Notes: generated from the sequence alone by a model not told the origin. DNA of 6,523 nucleotides from Holophagaceae bacterium (GCA_025353305.1 JANXQX010000269.1:1-6523), one strand, 5' to 3'; positions 1-6,316 are shown, numbered from the stretch's first letter. A program made the numbers and translations.

Positions 1-1066
1 TCCACTCGCCGCCGGGCATGTAGGCATAGGACTCATCGTAGGCCGGGGCGAGATCCCAGGAACCGCCGCGCTTCAGGATGAACGACAGGTTCTTCACGTT
101 GTCGTCGCAGTTCCGAGCCATGACGTTGAACGCCATGCGCCGAAACAACTCGTCGGTGCCGTCCTGCCCCACCTTCAATTGCGCCAGCGTCATGAAGGCC
201 TGCGCATAGGCATGGGTGGCCTTCTGCTTGAAGTCGAGGTGCTCCATGGCGCAGAGGGTCTGCACGTGATGCCGCTCGTTGCCGTCGCGGTCGAAGCGCT
301 GGGTCATGAAGTGGGCGCGACCCCCTTCGAGCAAGAGGCGACAGGGAGCCATCCGAATGCCCGCCGCCTTGGCCATGAGGTGGTACGCGTACTCGATCCG
401 CCCATACCCTCCGGGTGTCCCGAGGGCGTGGTCCTTCCCCATCCCATCAAACTTGAGCAGCCAGTGCTCGAAGCCGGGCTCCACATCAAACTGCCCGCTG
501 CGGATCTCGTCCGTGGTGGGATTCCAGGCGACCACGGCCTTGGCGCGAGCCCCGCCCGCAGATGTGCCGACCCGGATGATCTGCGCGAGGGCGGCTTCCG
601 CCATCCGATCGCTGGACAGAGCGCCGTGTACCGCGAGACGCGCCTGCTCCACCAGGCGTTTCATGTCGAGGGCGGCGGCACTCTCCCGATGGCTTCCGAG
701 GGCTGGTCGGAAGGTCAGCGCACCCATGCCCCGCTTACCCATGTAGGCGAGGCGATCTAGGACGGTGATGGACTCACGGGTGCGGCCCTGGGCCTGCATC
801 CACGCGTCGATCAGGGCATTTCCGAAATCGTCTGGCAGGGCATCCGCGAGCAGACCCGGCAGGCCATGGAAGGTGGCCTCAGGCAGGTTCGGGAAGACGC
901 GAGGCGCCGCGCCTGCCGCGAGGGGCATCATGCGGGGAGCCAGTTCGATGCCCTGTTTCATCCAGGCCGGGCGATAGGCAAAGACATAGGTACCAAGGCG
1001 CGGATCCGGCGCAACGGCACCGACGCTCTGCCCCCAGATGAAGACCTCGATCGCCTTGGTGCTCAC
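1..1066 (-). CDS. hipA: HipA-family serine/threonine kinase toxin, C-terminus cut by window edge
   Basis: This is a HipA-like kinase, normally the toxin of a HipBA toxin-antitoxin pair. E. coli HipA phosphorylates glutamyl-tRNA synthetase and induces dormancy; the target here is unknown. The frame is open from a GTG at 1066 to the window edge (355 codons; family members are roughly 410-440 aa, so the last part is missing). Seen in order: GTSAGGARAKA (residues 167-177, nucleotide-binding loop region), LLKFDG (203-208), YGRIEYAY (221-228), MTQRFDR (254-260), RNCDDNVKN (318-326) and LAPAYD (339-344). By alignment with E. coli HipA, Asp321 matches catalytic Asp309, Asn326 matches Asn314, and Asp344 matches Asp332, with the same 23-residue spacing. 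The usual His of the DDHxKN motif is Asn323 here. The GTG start overlaps the hipB stop as GTGA and has GAAGGA at 1073-1078, six bases upstream, which implies translational coupling. Confidence 0.9.
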   Translation of the reverse strand, partial: MSTKAIEVFIWGQSVGAVAPDPRLGTYVFAYRPAWMKQGIELAPRMMPLAAGAAPRVFPNLPEATFHGLPGLLADALPDDFGNALIDAWMQAQGRTRESITVLDRLAYMGKRGMGALTFRPALGSHRESAAALDMKRLVEQARLAVHGALSSDRMAEAALAQIIRVGTSAGGARAKAVVAWNPTTDEIRSGQFDVEPGFEHWLLKFDGMGKDHALGTPGGYGRIEYAYHLMAKAAGIRMAPCRLLLEGGRAHFMTQRFDRDGNERHHVQTLCAMEHLDFKQKATHAYAQAFMTLAQLKVGQDGTDELFRRMAFNVMARNCDDNVKNLSFILKRGGSWDLAPAYDESYAYMPGGEW

Positions 1067-1371
1067 TTCGAATCCTTCGAGCGCCGTACCCGGCGCGGGG
1101 CTCGGCGGTGATCCACCAGGGCGAGGGGGTTGATGGTGGGCCGAGGTGCCAGCGCCTCCAGGCCGTCGAGGGCCTCAAGCCCCTTGAGAGCCCGCAGGAA
1201 GGTCTCAAGTGTGGAGCCCTGTCCCTGCTCCAGGGATCGCAGGGCTTTGATGGAGATCCCTGCGCGCTGAGCGAGATCTGCTTGCTCGATCCGTCGATCG
1301 ATCCGCAAGGCTCGGAGGCGGGAGCCCACCTCACCGGCGAGCTCTTCAGGGGTCATAAATTGAAATGCCAT
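1063..1371 (-). CDS. hipB: HipB-like XRE-family antitoxin/repressor
   Basis: This is a small DNA-binding protein of 102 aa with one XRE/Cro-type helix-turn-helix at about residues 14-70. The core is QADLAQRAGISIKALRSLE, followed by a helix (TLETFLRALKGLEAL). The C-terminal tail from residue 89 is strongly basic (HRRAPRRVRRSKDSK). Directly upstream of and overlapping hipA, it should be the antitoxin that binds the kinase and represses the shared promoter. The ATG at 1371 was chosen because GAAAGG (1380-1385) lies eight bases upstream. The in-frame GTG at 1410 and ATG at 1401 would add 10-13 residues but have no comparable ribosome site. Family assignment is sure; the antitoxin role is inferred from context. 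Confidence 0.88.
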   Translation of the reverse strand: MAFQFMTPEELAGEVGSRLRALRIDRRIEQADLAQRAGISIKALRSLEQGQGSTLETFLRALKGLEALDGLEALAPRPTINPLALVDHRRAPRRVRRSKDSK

Positions 1372-1379
1372 AAAAAGCG

Positions 1380-1385
1380 CCTTTC
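1380..1385 (-). promoter_or_regulatory. Ribosome binding site deciding the hipB start
   Basis: GAAAGG on the minus strand lies eight bases before the ATG at 1371. It is the only good Shine-Dalgarno match among the three possible in-frame starts (1410 GTG, 1401 ATG, 1371 ATG). Confidence 0.65.
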
Positions 1386-1422
1386 TGCCGATTTGAGACA
1401 TATTGACCACACAACCAGCCGA

Positions 1423-1437
1423 ATTCAGCCCATGAAT
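1423..1437. promoter_or_regulatory. Candidate operator dyad at the hipBA transcription start
   Basis: A perfect inverted repeat, ATTCA-N5-TGAAT, sits directly downstream of the -10 box of the hipBA promoter, where the first transcribed base should fall. A repressor bound here would block initiation. HipB is the obvious candidate, but the E. coli HipB site TATCC-N8-GGATA is not present, so this assignment is by position only. Confidence 0.4.
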
Positions 1438-1439
1438 GG

Positions 1440-1467
1440 AATATAGTCTTTTTGGATTTCATGTCAA
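1440..1467 (-). promoter_or_regulatory. sigma70-type promoter for hipBA
   Basis: On the minus strand a perfect TTGACA (1462-1467) is followed after 16 bases by TATATT (1440-1445, five of six consensus bases). Transcription should begin near 1433, giving a leader of about 60 bases before the hipB ATG at 1371. This is the best consensus promoter in the window and gives the hip genes their own transcript, separate from the upstream nucleotidyltransferase gene. Confidence 0.7.
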
Positions 1468-1471
1468 CACA

Positions 1472-1515
1472 GGCTGATTTAAGCCCTTTAATAATATTTA
1501 ATGACTTATTAAGTC
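1472..1515. promoter_or_regulatory. AT-rich dyads upstream of the hipBA promoter
   Basis: Several inverted repeats are packed upstream of the -35 box. GGCT-N6-AGCC is at 1472-1485. TTAATAA-N11-TTATTAA is at 1488-1512. GACTT-ATT-AAGTC is at 1503-1515. The last is followed on the plus strand by TTTTT, so it could also act as a weak plus-strand terminator, although no plus-strand gene ends here. Operator or activator function is an inference. The CTTATTAA core recurs upstream of the HTH-nucleotidyltransferase operon. Confidence 0.35.
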
Positions 1516-1572
1516 TTTTTAGGCCCCTTATGGACCTCTAACTCATCACGATCCCTCGAGTGGATCCTTCCG

Positions 1573-1629
1573 CCTCATTGCCATCAATGAGGACTTGGTT
1601 ACCGACGTCTGACGTCCTCCCCGATAACC
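1573..1629. other. Cluster of inverted repeats in the gap between the nucleotidyltransferase gene and hipB
   Basis: The gap from 1372 to 1708 holds no convincing gene. Within it, three dyads lie side by side. CCTCATTG-CCAT-CAATGAGG (1573-1592) is a perfect 8-bp stem with a 4-base loop. GACGT-CTG-ACGTC (1604-1616) is nested inside a larger pairing between 1597-1604 and 1622-1629, which is complete in minus-strand RNA if one G-U pair is allowed. No T-run follows on either strand, so these are not ordinary intrinsic terminators. They may fold the 3' end of the upstream operon's transcript or be protein-binding sites. Confidence 0.5.
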
Positions 1630-1708
1630 AGACCGGGTATTTTGTAGGTTACACAGTGAACGAGCTGACTTCCGGGGAGAACGTCCAACCCTCACTCAAG
1701 GGGTCTCT

Positions 1709-2296
1709 TCACGACCAATCGGGCAAGTCGATTTCGGTCTCGTCCACGTAGAGCCAGTCTCGCTGGACTGCATGGAATCGCTCGAGAATCTTTGGGTAGT
1801 CCTCTGCGACTGCACTCATGCTGTTCGCATCGATCGCGTTTCGGAATCGATCCAGAAATTCATCAGGGTCCAGCACACCACAGTCCGCCATGGCCTCGAT
1901 GTCCCCCTGGTCGCTCGCACTGAAACGCTTCAGTTTCGAAACGCACACATCCGCCACACACAGCACTTCGATGCTGAAGTGCTGCAGCTTGGCGCTCGCT
2001 TCAGGAATGGGGTGAAAGAGCGGTGGTCGTGGGAGGAATGGCAGGCCCGCCGGGACCACATCCAGGTAGACCTGGTGACGCTCCGCCAGCTCAGTCCCCT
2101 TCCCACCAAGAAGCTGAAGGCGCTCCCGAGTTTCAGGACTGAGTTCTGACACCTCCAGCACGTCGTAGTCCTTGGTCGCGCGGACATAGGGGGCTTGAAG
2201 CATGAGGGCCACCGACCCTATCACCCGAAGGGTGACCCGATCATCACCGTCCCAGCTACGGTCCAATTCAGTGAGAAAGGCGTCAATTGGCGTCAT
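1709..2296 (-). CDS. Small nucleotidyltransferase-fold protein, candidate toxin of a two-gene module
   Basis: This 195-aa protein carries the signature of the minimal/AbiEii-like nucleotidyltransferase superfamily, and I judge it closest to the DUF6036-type group. VIGSVALML (residues 25-33) gives the Gly27-Ser28 motif. ATKDYDVLE (40-48) gives Asp43 and Asp45. VYLDVVP (76-82) supplies a probable third carboxylate, Asp79. The helix SKLKRFSASDQGDIEAM (120-136) matches the K...D/E region typical of these folds. All expected metal ligands are present, so it is probably catalytic. Relatives transfer a nucleotide to tRNA or to a partner protein; the substrate here is unknown. The ATG at 2296 overlaps the end of the HTH gene by 14 bases and has TGAAGG (2303-2308) six bases upstream, so the two are co-translated. 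No signal peptide or membrane segment is visible. An antibiotic nucleotidyltransferase is less likely. Confidence 0.75.
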   Translation of the reverse strand: MTPIDAFLTELDRSWDGDDRVTLRVIGSVALMLQAPYVRATKDYDVLEVSELSPETRERLQLLGGKGTELAERHQVYLDVVPAGLPFLPRPPLFHPIPEASAKLQHFSIEVLCVADVCVSKLKRFSASDQGDIEAMADCGVLDPDEFLDRFRNAIDANSMSAVAEDYPKILERFHAVQRDWLYVDETEIDLPDWS

Positions 2297-3065
2297 CGGA
2301 GGCCTTCAGGGCTTCGAGAAAATCGGCAGGGGTCAATCGGGTCAGAATGCCCCAGCGTAGAGAGCAAGACGAGGCAGAGGACCGGAGCTCCCTTCTAGAC
2401 TTCGACCCGATGCTCTGAAGGCCAAGTAGATCATCTCCGCTCTCCGAGGCGACGGTCTCTCGTTTGGGTTCGACCCAGCTCAGGAAGGTTTCGAGTTCAC
2501 GCTCTGCAGCCCTGAACTGGTTGCCCTTCCGTCGAAAACTGTTGCGCTGCAATTCCTGGCGCACAGCTTCGCGAATGTTCTCCAGGGTCCAGCCGAGCCG
2601 AGCCTCCAGGCCGGCGTTCGTGAACGAGGACCAGAGTTTTCTCAGCCGGATCTCCTTGTGATTTTTCACGAAGACCGGCCCCAATGCCGCCAGATGGCGG
2701 GCTTGGCTGCCGTCAGATAGAACTTCGCGGAATACGTCCTCGGCCGTGGCGATCTTGTCGTTCGGCAACCGGGAGGGATCTCCGAGCAAATGCGTGGCTC
2801 CGAATCGAATGAGTGCGTTCTGAACATCGCCGCCGGGCTCTACCGAAGGTTGGAACTCGGTGGCGGAGACATTGAAGATTCGAAGTACCTCCAGGAACTG
2901 CTCGGCTGAAAGGGAGGACGCCCCGTTTTCGATCCGGGAGTAACTCCCCTGCCCCAGCCCAAGCCGAAGGGCCAGGTCGGCCTGAGTGAAGCCTCGGGCC
3001 TTCCGCAAAGATCGCAGTTTTTCGGATATTCTTTTAGTGTAATCAGTTTTGTTAACGCTTTCCAT
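2283..3065 (-). CDS. XRE-family HTH protein with long uncharacterised C-terminal domain, candidate antitoxin/regulator
   Basis: The N-terminus (260-aa numbering) holds a clear XRE/Cro-type helix-turn-helix: ISEKLRSLRKARGFTQADL (residues 13-31), then LGLGQGSYSRIENGAS (35-50). From about residue 70 to the end lies a domain I do not recognise. It is charged and mostly helical-looking, with an LRKLWSSFTNAGLEARLGWT segment (141-160) and an Arg/Ser-rich stretch near 222-237. The ATG at 3065 was chosen because GGTGA (3071-3075) lies five bases upstream. A longer reading from TTG at 3128 would start inside the -35 box of the likely promoter. Overlap with the nucleotidyltransferase gene implies a functional pair: DNA-binding regulator and possible antitoxin first, enzyme second. 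A simple unrelated transcription factor remains possible. Confidence 0.75.
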   Translation of the reverse strand: MESVNKTDYTKRISEKLRSLRKARGFTQADLALRLGLGQGSYSRIENGASSLSAEQFLEVLRIFNVSATEFQPSVEPGGDVQNALIRFGATHLLGDPSRLPNDKIATAEDVFREVLSDGSQARHLAALGPVFVKNHKEIRLRKLWSSFTNAGLEARLGWTLENIREAVRQELQRNSFRRKGNQFRAAERELETFLSWVEPKRETVASESGDDLLGLQSIGSKSRRELRSSASSCSLRWGILTRLTPADFLEALKASDDAN

Positions 3066-3100
3066 ATTCGTCACCGCATGTAAATATTTTCTATTGCATA

Positions 3101-3128
3101 ATTCTGTATCCTTTCTAATAATTGTCAA
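3101..3128 (-). promoter_or_regulatory. Probable sigma70-type promoter for the HTH-nucleotidyltransferase operon
   Basis: A perfect TTGACA (3123-3128, minus strand) is followed after 16 bases by CAGAAT (3101-3106, four of six consensus bases). It would start transcription about 30 bases before the ATG at 3065. The -35 box is certain; the -10 is weak, which fits a promoter under tight control. Confidence 0.5.
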
Positions 3129-3137
3129 GGCTTATTA
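3116..3137. promoter_or_regulatory. Candidate autoregulatory operator over the -35 box
   Basis: The perfect inverted repeat TAATAA-N10-TTATTA is centred on the TTGACA box, so a dimeric HTH protein bound here would exclude RNA polymerase. The HTH protein encoded directly downstream is the natural candidate. Such A/T repeats can arise by chance in AT-rich DNA, so this stays tentative. Confidence 0.4.
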
Positions 3138-3226
3138 AATTTCAAACTAGCATTTCGTTACAAACCACTCTTGGTCACCCGCAAACTTTAAAGTGCTTAA
3201 TAATAACAACTTATAACAGATAAAAT

Positions 3227-3266
3227 TTCGAAAACGCCGCTTCACAGGAATCCACAGCTTTTCGAA
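3227..3266 (-). terminator. Inverted repeat, possible terminator of the integrase operon
   Basis: TTCGAAAA (3227-3234) and TTTTCGAA (3259-3266) pair perfectly. Adding GC/GC inside gives ten pairs with one bulged C around a loop of about 20 bases. On the minus strand the stem is followed by ATTTTATC, a poor but T-rich tail. It lies about 90 bases after the stop of the 430-aa gene and before the next promoter, which suits a terminator. The rest of the 3129-3356 gap shows no gene; its part nearest the HTH gene is AT-rich. Confidence 0.35.
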
Positions 3267-3356
3267 GGGCGAGCCGTGAAGAACCCCCGAAAGAGATGGG
3301 CCAAGGCCGAACCCCCTGGACAACATGCCGCCCCGGTCCCGGCGACCAGTGCATCA

Positions 3357-4649
3357 CTACCGTCTCCCAAAGATGTAACGCCGCTGCCATAGATCCGCCT
3401 GATGGTGAAGACGTGTTTCCACATCATCGGGGTCGCGGCCCTGGAGCGCCGACGGGTTCGATTCGGGTGGCTTCCTGAAATCCATGAGCGTGCCCAGAGC
3501 ATCTGACTCCAATGCATCAGCCAGGGACTCCGCCCAATCGAACCAGGCCTTGAACTCAGCATTGGGCATAGCCTGTTCCGCGCTTCCTGCACGCCGAAGC
3601 CTTGCCTTCTGCAGAAATGCCCGGATCTGCTCGGCTTGCTGACAGTCCCGGATCCGACTGTCCAAGTCGAAAAGGTGCTGCGCGAGCTTCTCCTCCTCCG
3701 CAACTTTGGCAGCAGCCAGCGCCCTGGCTTCCTGGGCATTCTTCTGCAGGCGATCCTGTTCCAATCGGTCGCGATGTGCACGCTCAGCCAAGGCGACGGC
3801 TGAAAGCATGATGGCATCCAAGTGGTCTTCGATCCGAATCCGTATCCCATCCTTCCAGCTGACCCGAATGCCTCGTGCATAGGGCTCGGTGATGGTGAGC
3901 TTCAGTTGCCCAGTGCCCTCGTTCCAGTACTCCGGCGCCGGCGACTCTTCATACGCCATCGGTCTCCGATTTCTGGGTGCTGGCGGGATTGGAACACGTA
4001 CCGTGTTGTAGTCCTCGCCCAATTCGAAGGCGACATTTACACCTAGAATCTTCACCACGGTCCGGCTGAGCTTGGCCGCGCGATACCCGTAGGAAGATTG
4101 CCCGTTGTCCGGAGGCAGCACCTCAAATTGATACCCCTGCCGCTCAAATGCACTGAACAGATCCTGAAAGATCTTGAGGGCCCGCTCCAGAAGCGATGAC
4201 GAGACGTTGATGGCCAGACATGGCTGAGTGGCCCGCAGCCTCAAGGCATTCAAGCCAGCCTGTTCCAGCATTCCCCGGTACTGGGTCAGGATCGGATGCA
4301 ATTCCGGATCTAACGTGGTCGGGCCAAGCGTGGGGACAGCGACGCCCTCTCCCGCCAGACGCTGGATGGTCTCCCGAGTCCATCGTTCCGCCTCGCCACA
4401 ATGGGCCTGGGTGATTCGGTGTTCGGTCGGCTGCCCGACTTCCAAATCCGGTAACGAAGCCCGCAGCAGCTTTCGCGTGGCGCGGCTCTTGGCCCAGTAG
4501 CCCCGGCCGGGCACTGGCACATTTAGTTTTCGGCAGACCTTGGCCAGACCGACATCAGAGATCCCGAGCGCCTTGGACAGTTGATGAATGGGTTCAGACC
4601 AGACGGCCTCGTACAGCTCCTCGCGCGTAATCTTTTCCTTGTTGAGCAT
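3357..4649 (-). CDS. Integrase-linked protein of unknown function with N-terminal helix-turn-helix
   Basis: This 430-aa protein begins with a segment I recognise as recurrent in proteins encoded next to integrases on mobile elements. ITREELYEAVWSEPIHQLSK (residues 7-26) is followed by LGISDVGLAKVCRKLNVPVP (28-47) and GRGYWAK (48-54). The middle of this has the form of a helix-turn-helix, so DNA binding is likely. The centre (about 110-275) is a mixed domain I cannot assign. Residues about 285-350 are Ala/Glu/Arg/Leu-rich and likely form a coiled coil, which suggests oligomerisation. The C-terminus is WQRRYIFGRR. No enzyme motif, signal peptide or membrane segment is visible. The ATG at 4649 has GGGAG (4656-4660) six bases upstream and lies 14 bases after the integrase stop, so the two are surely co-transcribed. 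A role in integration, excision or element control is inferred from linkage only. Confidence 0.8.
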   Translation of the reverse strand: MLNKEKITREELYEAVWSEPIHQLSKALGISDVGLAKVCRKLNVPVPGRGYWAKSRATRKLLRASLPDLEVGQPTEHRITQAHCGEAERWTRETIQRLAGEGVAVPTLGPTTLDPELHPILTQYRGMLEQAGLNALRLRATQPCLAINVSSSLLERALKIFQDLFSAFERQGYQFEVLPPDNGQSSYGYRAAKLSRTVVKILGVNVAFELGEDYNTVRVPIPPAPRNRRPMAYEESPAPEYWNEGTGQLKLTITEPYARGIRVSWKDGIRIRIEDHLDAIMLSAVALAERAHRDRLEQDRLQKNAQEARALAAAKVAEEEKLAQHLFDLDSRIRDCQQAEQIRAFLQKARLRRAGSAEQAMPNAEFKAWFDWAESLADALESDALGTLMDFRKPPESNPSALQGRDPDDVETRLHHQADLWQRRYIFGRR

Positions 4650-4663
4650 CGAAGGCTCCCGGA

Positions 4664-6166
4664 TCAGGCTTCGCCCTCATCTGGCAGGGGCGGCTCATCA
4701 CTCCACCTGATCGCGACATTGCCTGACTTGGTGTACACCTTGACTCGGCGGCGTTCCGCCTGAGCGGGCTTCGAGGTCTCAGCGACGGGCCGGGTTTCGA
4801 CAACGCGGGTCGTTTCCTCCTCCCCTGGGAAGAGCGGTAGTGCGTGTTTCTCAAGTTGCTCGTGCACCCATCCCTGTCGGAGGTGGCCATAGTGCTCCTG
4901 CACCATGCGCGTGTCCTTATGGCCAAGGATCTTGGCGAGAGCCACCAGCTCAATCCCAGCCATGACGAGGTGACTGGCATAGGTATGCCGGAGTTCATGA
5001 AAGGCCAAAGGGGTCACCCCAGCCGCATCACACGCTGCCCGCAGTGGACGGAAAGTATGGGACTTGCCCCAAGGCTCTCCGTTCGATTTCAGGAAGACGT
5101 ATTGCGTCTTGCGGCGGCCTTCGATCAGCTTCGCGAAGAAGCTGGTTGCTTCGGCAGTCAGCGGAATATCTCGCGCTTCATAGGTCTTTGAATCATCCAA
5201 CTTGATCGTGTTCGAGTGAAGAAAGACATTTCTGACTTTCAGAACCCGGAGTTCGCCGTAACGGGCCCCAGTGTAGAGCGCCCCCGTCACCAGTTCGCGA
5301 AATCCCGGTGGGCAGGCATCGATCAGCTTTCGCTGGTCGGCTACTTCAAGGTATTCCTCCCGCTTCCCATCGACCTTTTCGAAGGGTTTGACGGCTCGCC
5401 ACTGGCGATCGTCGATCAAGGGATCCTTCTCGACAAGCTTGTTCAGTGCAGCCTTGAGGTCGGAGAGAACTCGGTTGGACGTGCTTTTCCGCTGCTTGAG
5501 TTGCTTCGCCTCCAGCTCCTTTGGGTCCATCCCCTCTGCAGCTAATTCCCATTTCCCCTTCTTAATCTCAGGCTCCGTCCCATCCTTGTTCTTCCTCCTG
5601 GGCCGATCCTTCACGGGCAGTCGACCTGGTTTGAGCCTGGAACCGCGTGGCATGTCGACAATGCCCTGCCTTAATTTGTTGATCTCATCGGCGGTCAATT
5701 CCACAACCGGGCGCAACGCAATCGGATGTTTAAAGATGTAGGCCCAGGCCGCCTGCTCAGTCTTCTCGCCGCTCTTCCGTTCGGCATACAAGTATTCCAG
5801 ATAGGCTTCCATGGCCTGGGACACGGTGATGGTGTTCCGATTGGACGGGGGAGCGACCGCCGGTTCGGCGGCTTCCTCCATGCGTTTGCACCAGGCCTTA
5901 GCCAGATCGCTCGCCTGGTAGAACGTGAGGACATCCTTGCCATCGGCTTCGCGCAGGTCATCGGCTACGCCAAGCGACTCCTGCACCTTCTTCCGGGGGG
6001 CCTTACTCGTGAAGCGGACGAGCCAATAGCCTTCTTTGGCCCCCTTTCGATAGCCAAGCTGCTGCCTTTCCCCAATCGGAATCCAGTAGGGAGCACTGCG
6101 CAGCTCGAACGCCTTGCGCGCCTTCGCCGATTCAAGTCCGGATTTCTTGGGTCGCCCGATAGTCAT
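4664..6166 (-). CDS. int: Tyrosine-type site-specific recombinase (integrase)
   Basis: This 500-aa enzyme should catalyse integration and excision of the element at tRNA-Glu. The N-terminal domain (about 20-95: PYWIPIGERQQLGYRKGAK, then YWLVRFTSK, ESLGVADDLREADG, LTFYQASDLAK) is the arm-site DNA-binding type. The core-binding SAM-like domain spans about 113-265. The catalytic domain is complete: Arg302 (TGARYGEL), Lys327 (DSKTYEARDIPL), His390 and Arg393 (HELRHTYASHL), His416 (LGHKDTRM), and nucleophile Tyr426 (VQEHYGHL). It is longer than the usual 380-420 aa. A Lys/Arg-rich stretch at about 174-230 and a 60-residue tail after residue 440 account for the excess. The ATG at 6166 has CAGG (6175-6178) eight bases upstream. 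I see no consensus promoter; the GGGAGCG repeats lie 27-61 bases upstream and may be arm sites or control elements. Confidence 0.95.
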   Translation of the reverse strand: MTIGRPKKSGLESAKARKAFELRSAPYWIPIGERQQLGYRKGAKEGYWLVRFTSKAPRKKVQESLGVADDLREADGKDVLTFYQASDLAKAWCKRMEEAAEPAVAPPSNRNTITVSQAMEAYLEYLYAERKSGEKTEQAAWAYIFKHPIALRPVVELTADEINKLRQGIVDMPRGSRLKPGRLPVKDRPRRKNKDGTEPEIKKGKWELAAEGMDPKELEAKQLKQRKSTSNRVLSDLKAALNKLVEKDPLIDDRQWRAVKPFEKVDGKREEYLEVADQRKLIDACPPGFRELVTGALYTGARYGELRVLKVRNVFLHSNTIKLDDSKTYEARDIPLTAEATSFFAKLIEGRRKTQYVFLKSNGEPWGKSHTFRPLRAACDAAGVTPLAFHELRHTYASHLVMAGIELVALAKILGHKDTRMVQEHYGHLRQGWVHEQLEKHALPLFPGEEETTRVVETRPVAETSKPAQAERRRVKVYTKSGNVAIRWSDEPPLPDEGEA

Positions 6167-6192
6167 GATTTAAACCTGTGTTTTGAACTTCG

Positions 6193-6227
6193 AAAAACGC
6201 TCCCAAAAACGCTCCCAAAACGCTCCC
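6193..6227. repeat. Three tandem GCTCCC repeats, candidate integrase arm sites
   Basis: Three head-to-tail copies of (A)AAAACGCTCCC begin at 6193, 6205 and 6217, a 12-base period of roughly one helical turn. On the minus strand they read GGGAGCGTTTT(T). They sit between the integrase start and the tRNA-derived core. This is where arm-type binding sites for the integrase N-terminal domain, or sites for an excisionase or autorepressor, are found in related elements. With one site per turn, bound proteins would lie on the same face. The DNA from 6228 to 6310 holds no gene and turns AT-rich towards the core. Confidence 0.6.
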
Positions 6228-6316
6228 ACGAGCCCCGACTTTTCACTCTACGGCAGAATGGGTGATTCTCTTAAATACTATTTTGAATGGTCTTTTGATG
6301 CCTTTATAGAAGGGCT

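Noticed and set aside
179..760. Plus-strand open frame of 193 codons across the hipA region.
   Set aside because: It is the antisense of a continuous HipA frame with recognisable motifs; its own translation resembles no family and it is a GC-rich shadow frame.
1560..1751. Short plus-strand frame of 63 codons with GTG start in the intergenic gap.
   Set aside because: It has no ribosome site or family resemblance, overlaps the end of the nucleotidyltransferase gene antisense, and runs through the stem-loop cluster.
2283..2440. Possible frameshift near the Arg/Ser-rich C-terminus of the HTH protein.
   Set aside because: The composition is odd, but the frame continues into a sensible helix (LTPADFLEAL) and ends with correct overlap and ribosome site for the next gene, so no frameshift is required.
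3066..3128. Extension of the HTH gene to a TTG start at 3128, adding 21 residues.
   Set aside because: That TTG is part of the TTGACA -35 box, and the ATG at 3065 has a proper GGTGA ribosome site.
3242..3880. Minus-strand open frame of 212 codons at the end of the 430-aa gene.
   Set aside because: It overlaps the 430-aa gene in another frame, has Trp/Arg/Ser-rich composition typical of shadow frames, and has no supported start.
6193..6227. CRISPR-like array for the tandem GCTCCC repeats.
   Set aside because: The units are 11-12 bases, directly abutting and without spacers; no cas genes are present.
5726..6265. Plus-strand open frame of 179 codons opposite the integrase N-terminus.
   Set aside because: It lies antisense to conserved integrase sequence, and its end crosses the repeat array.
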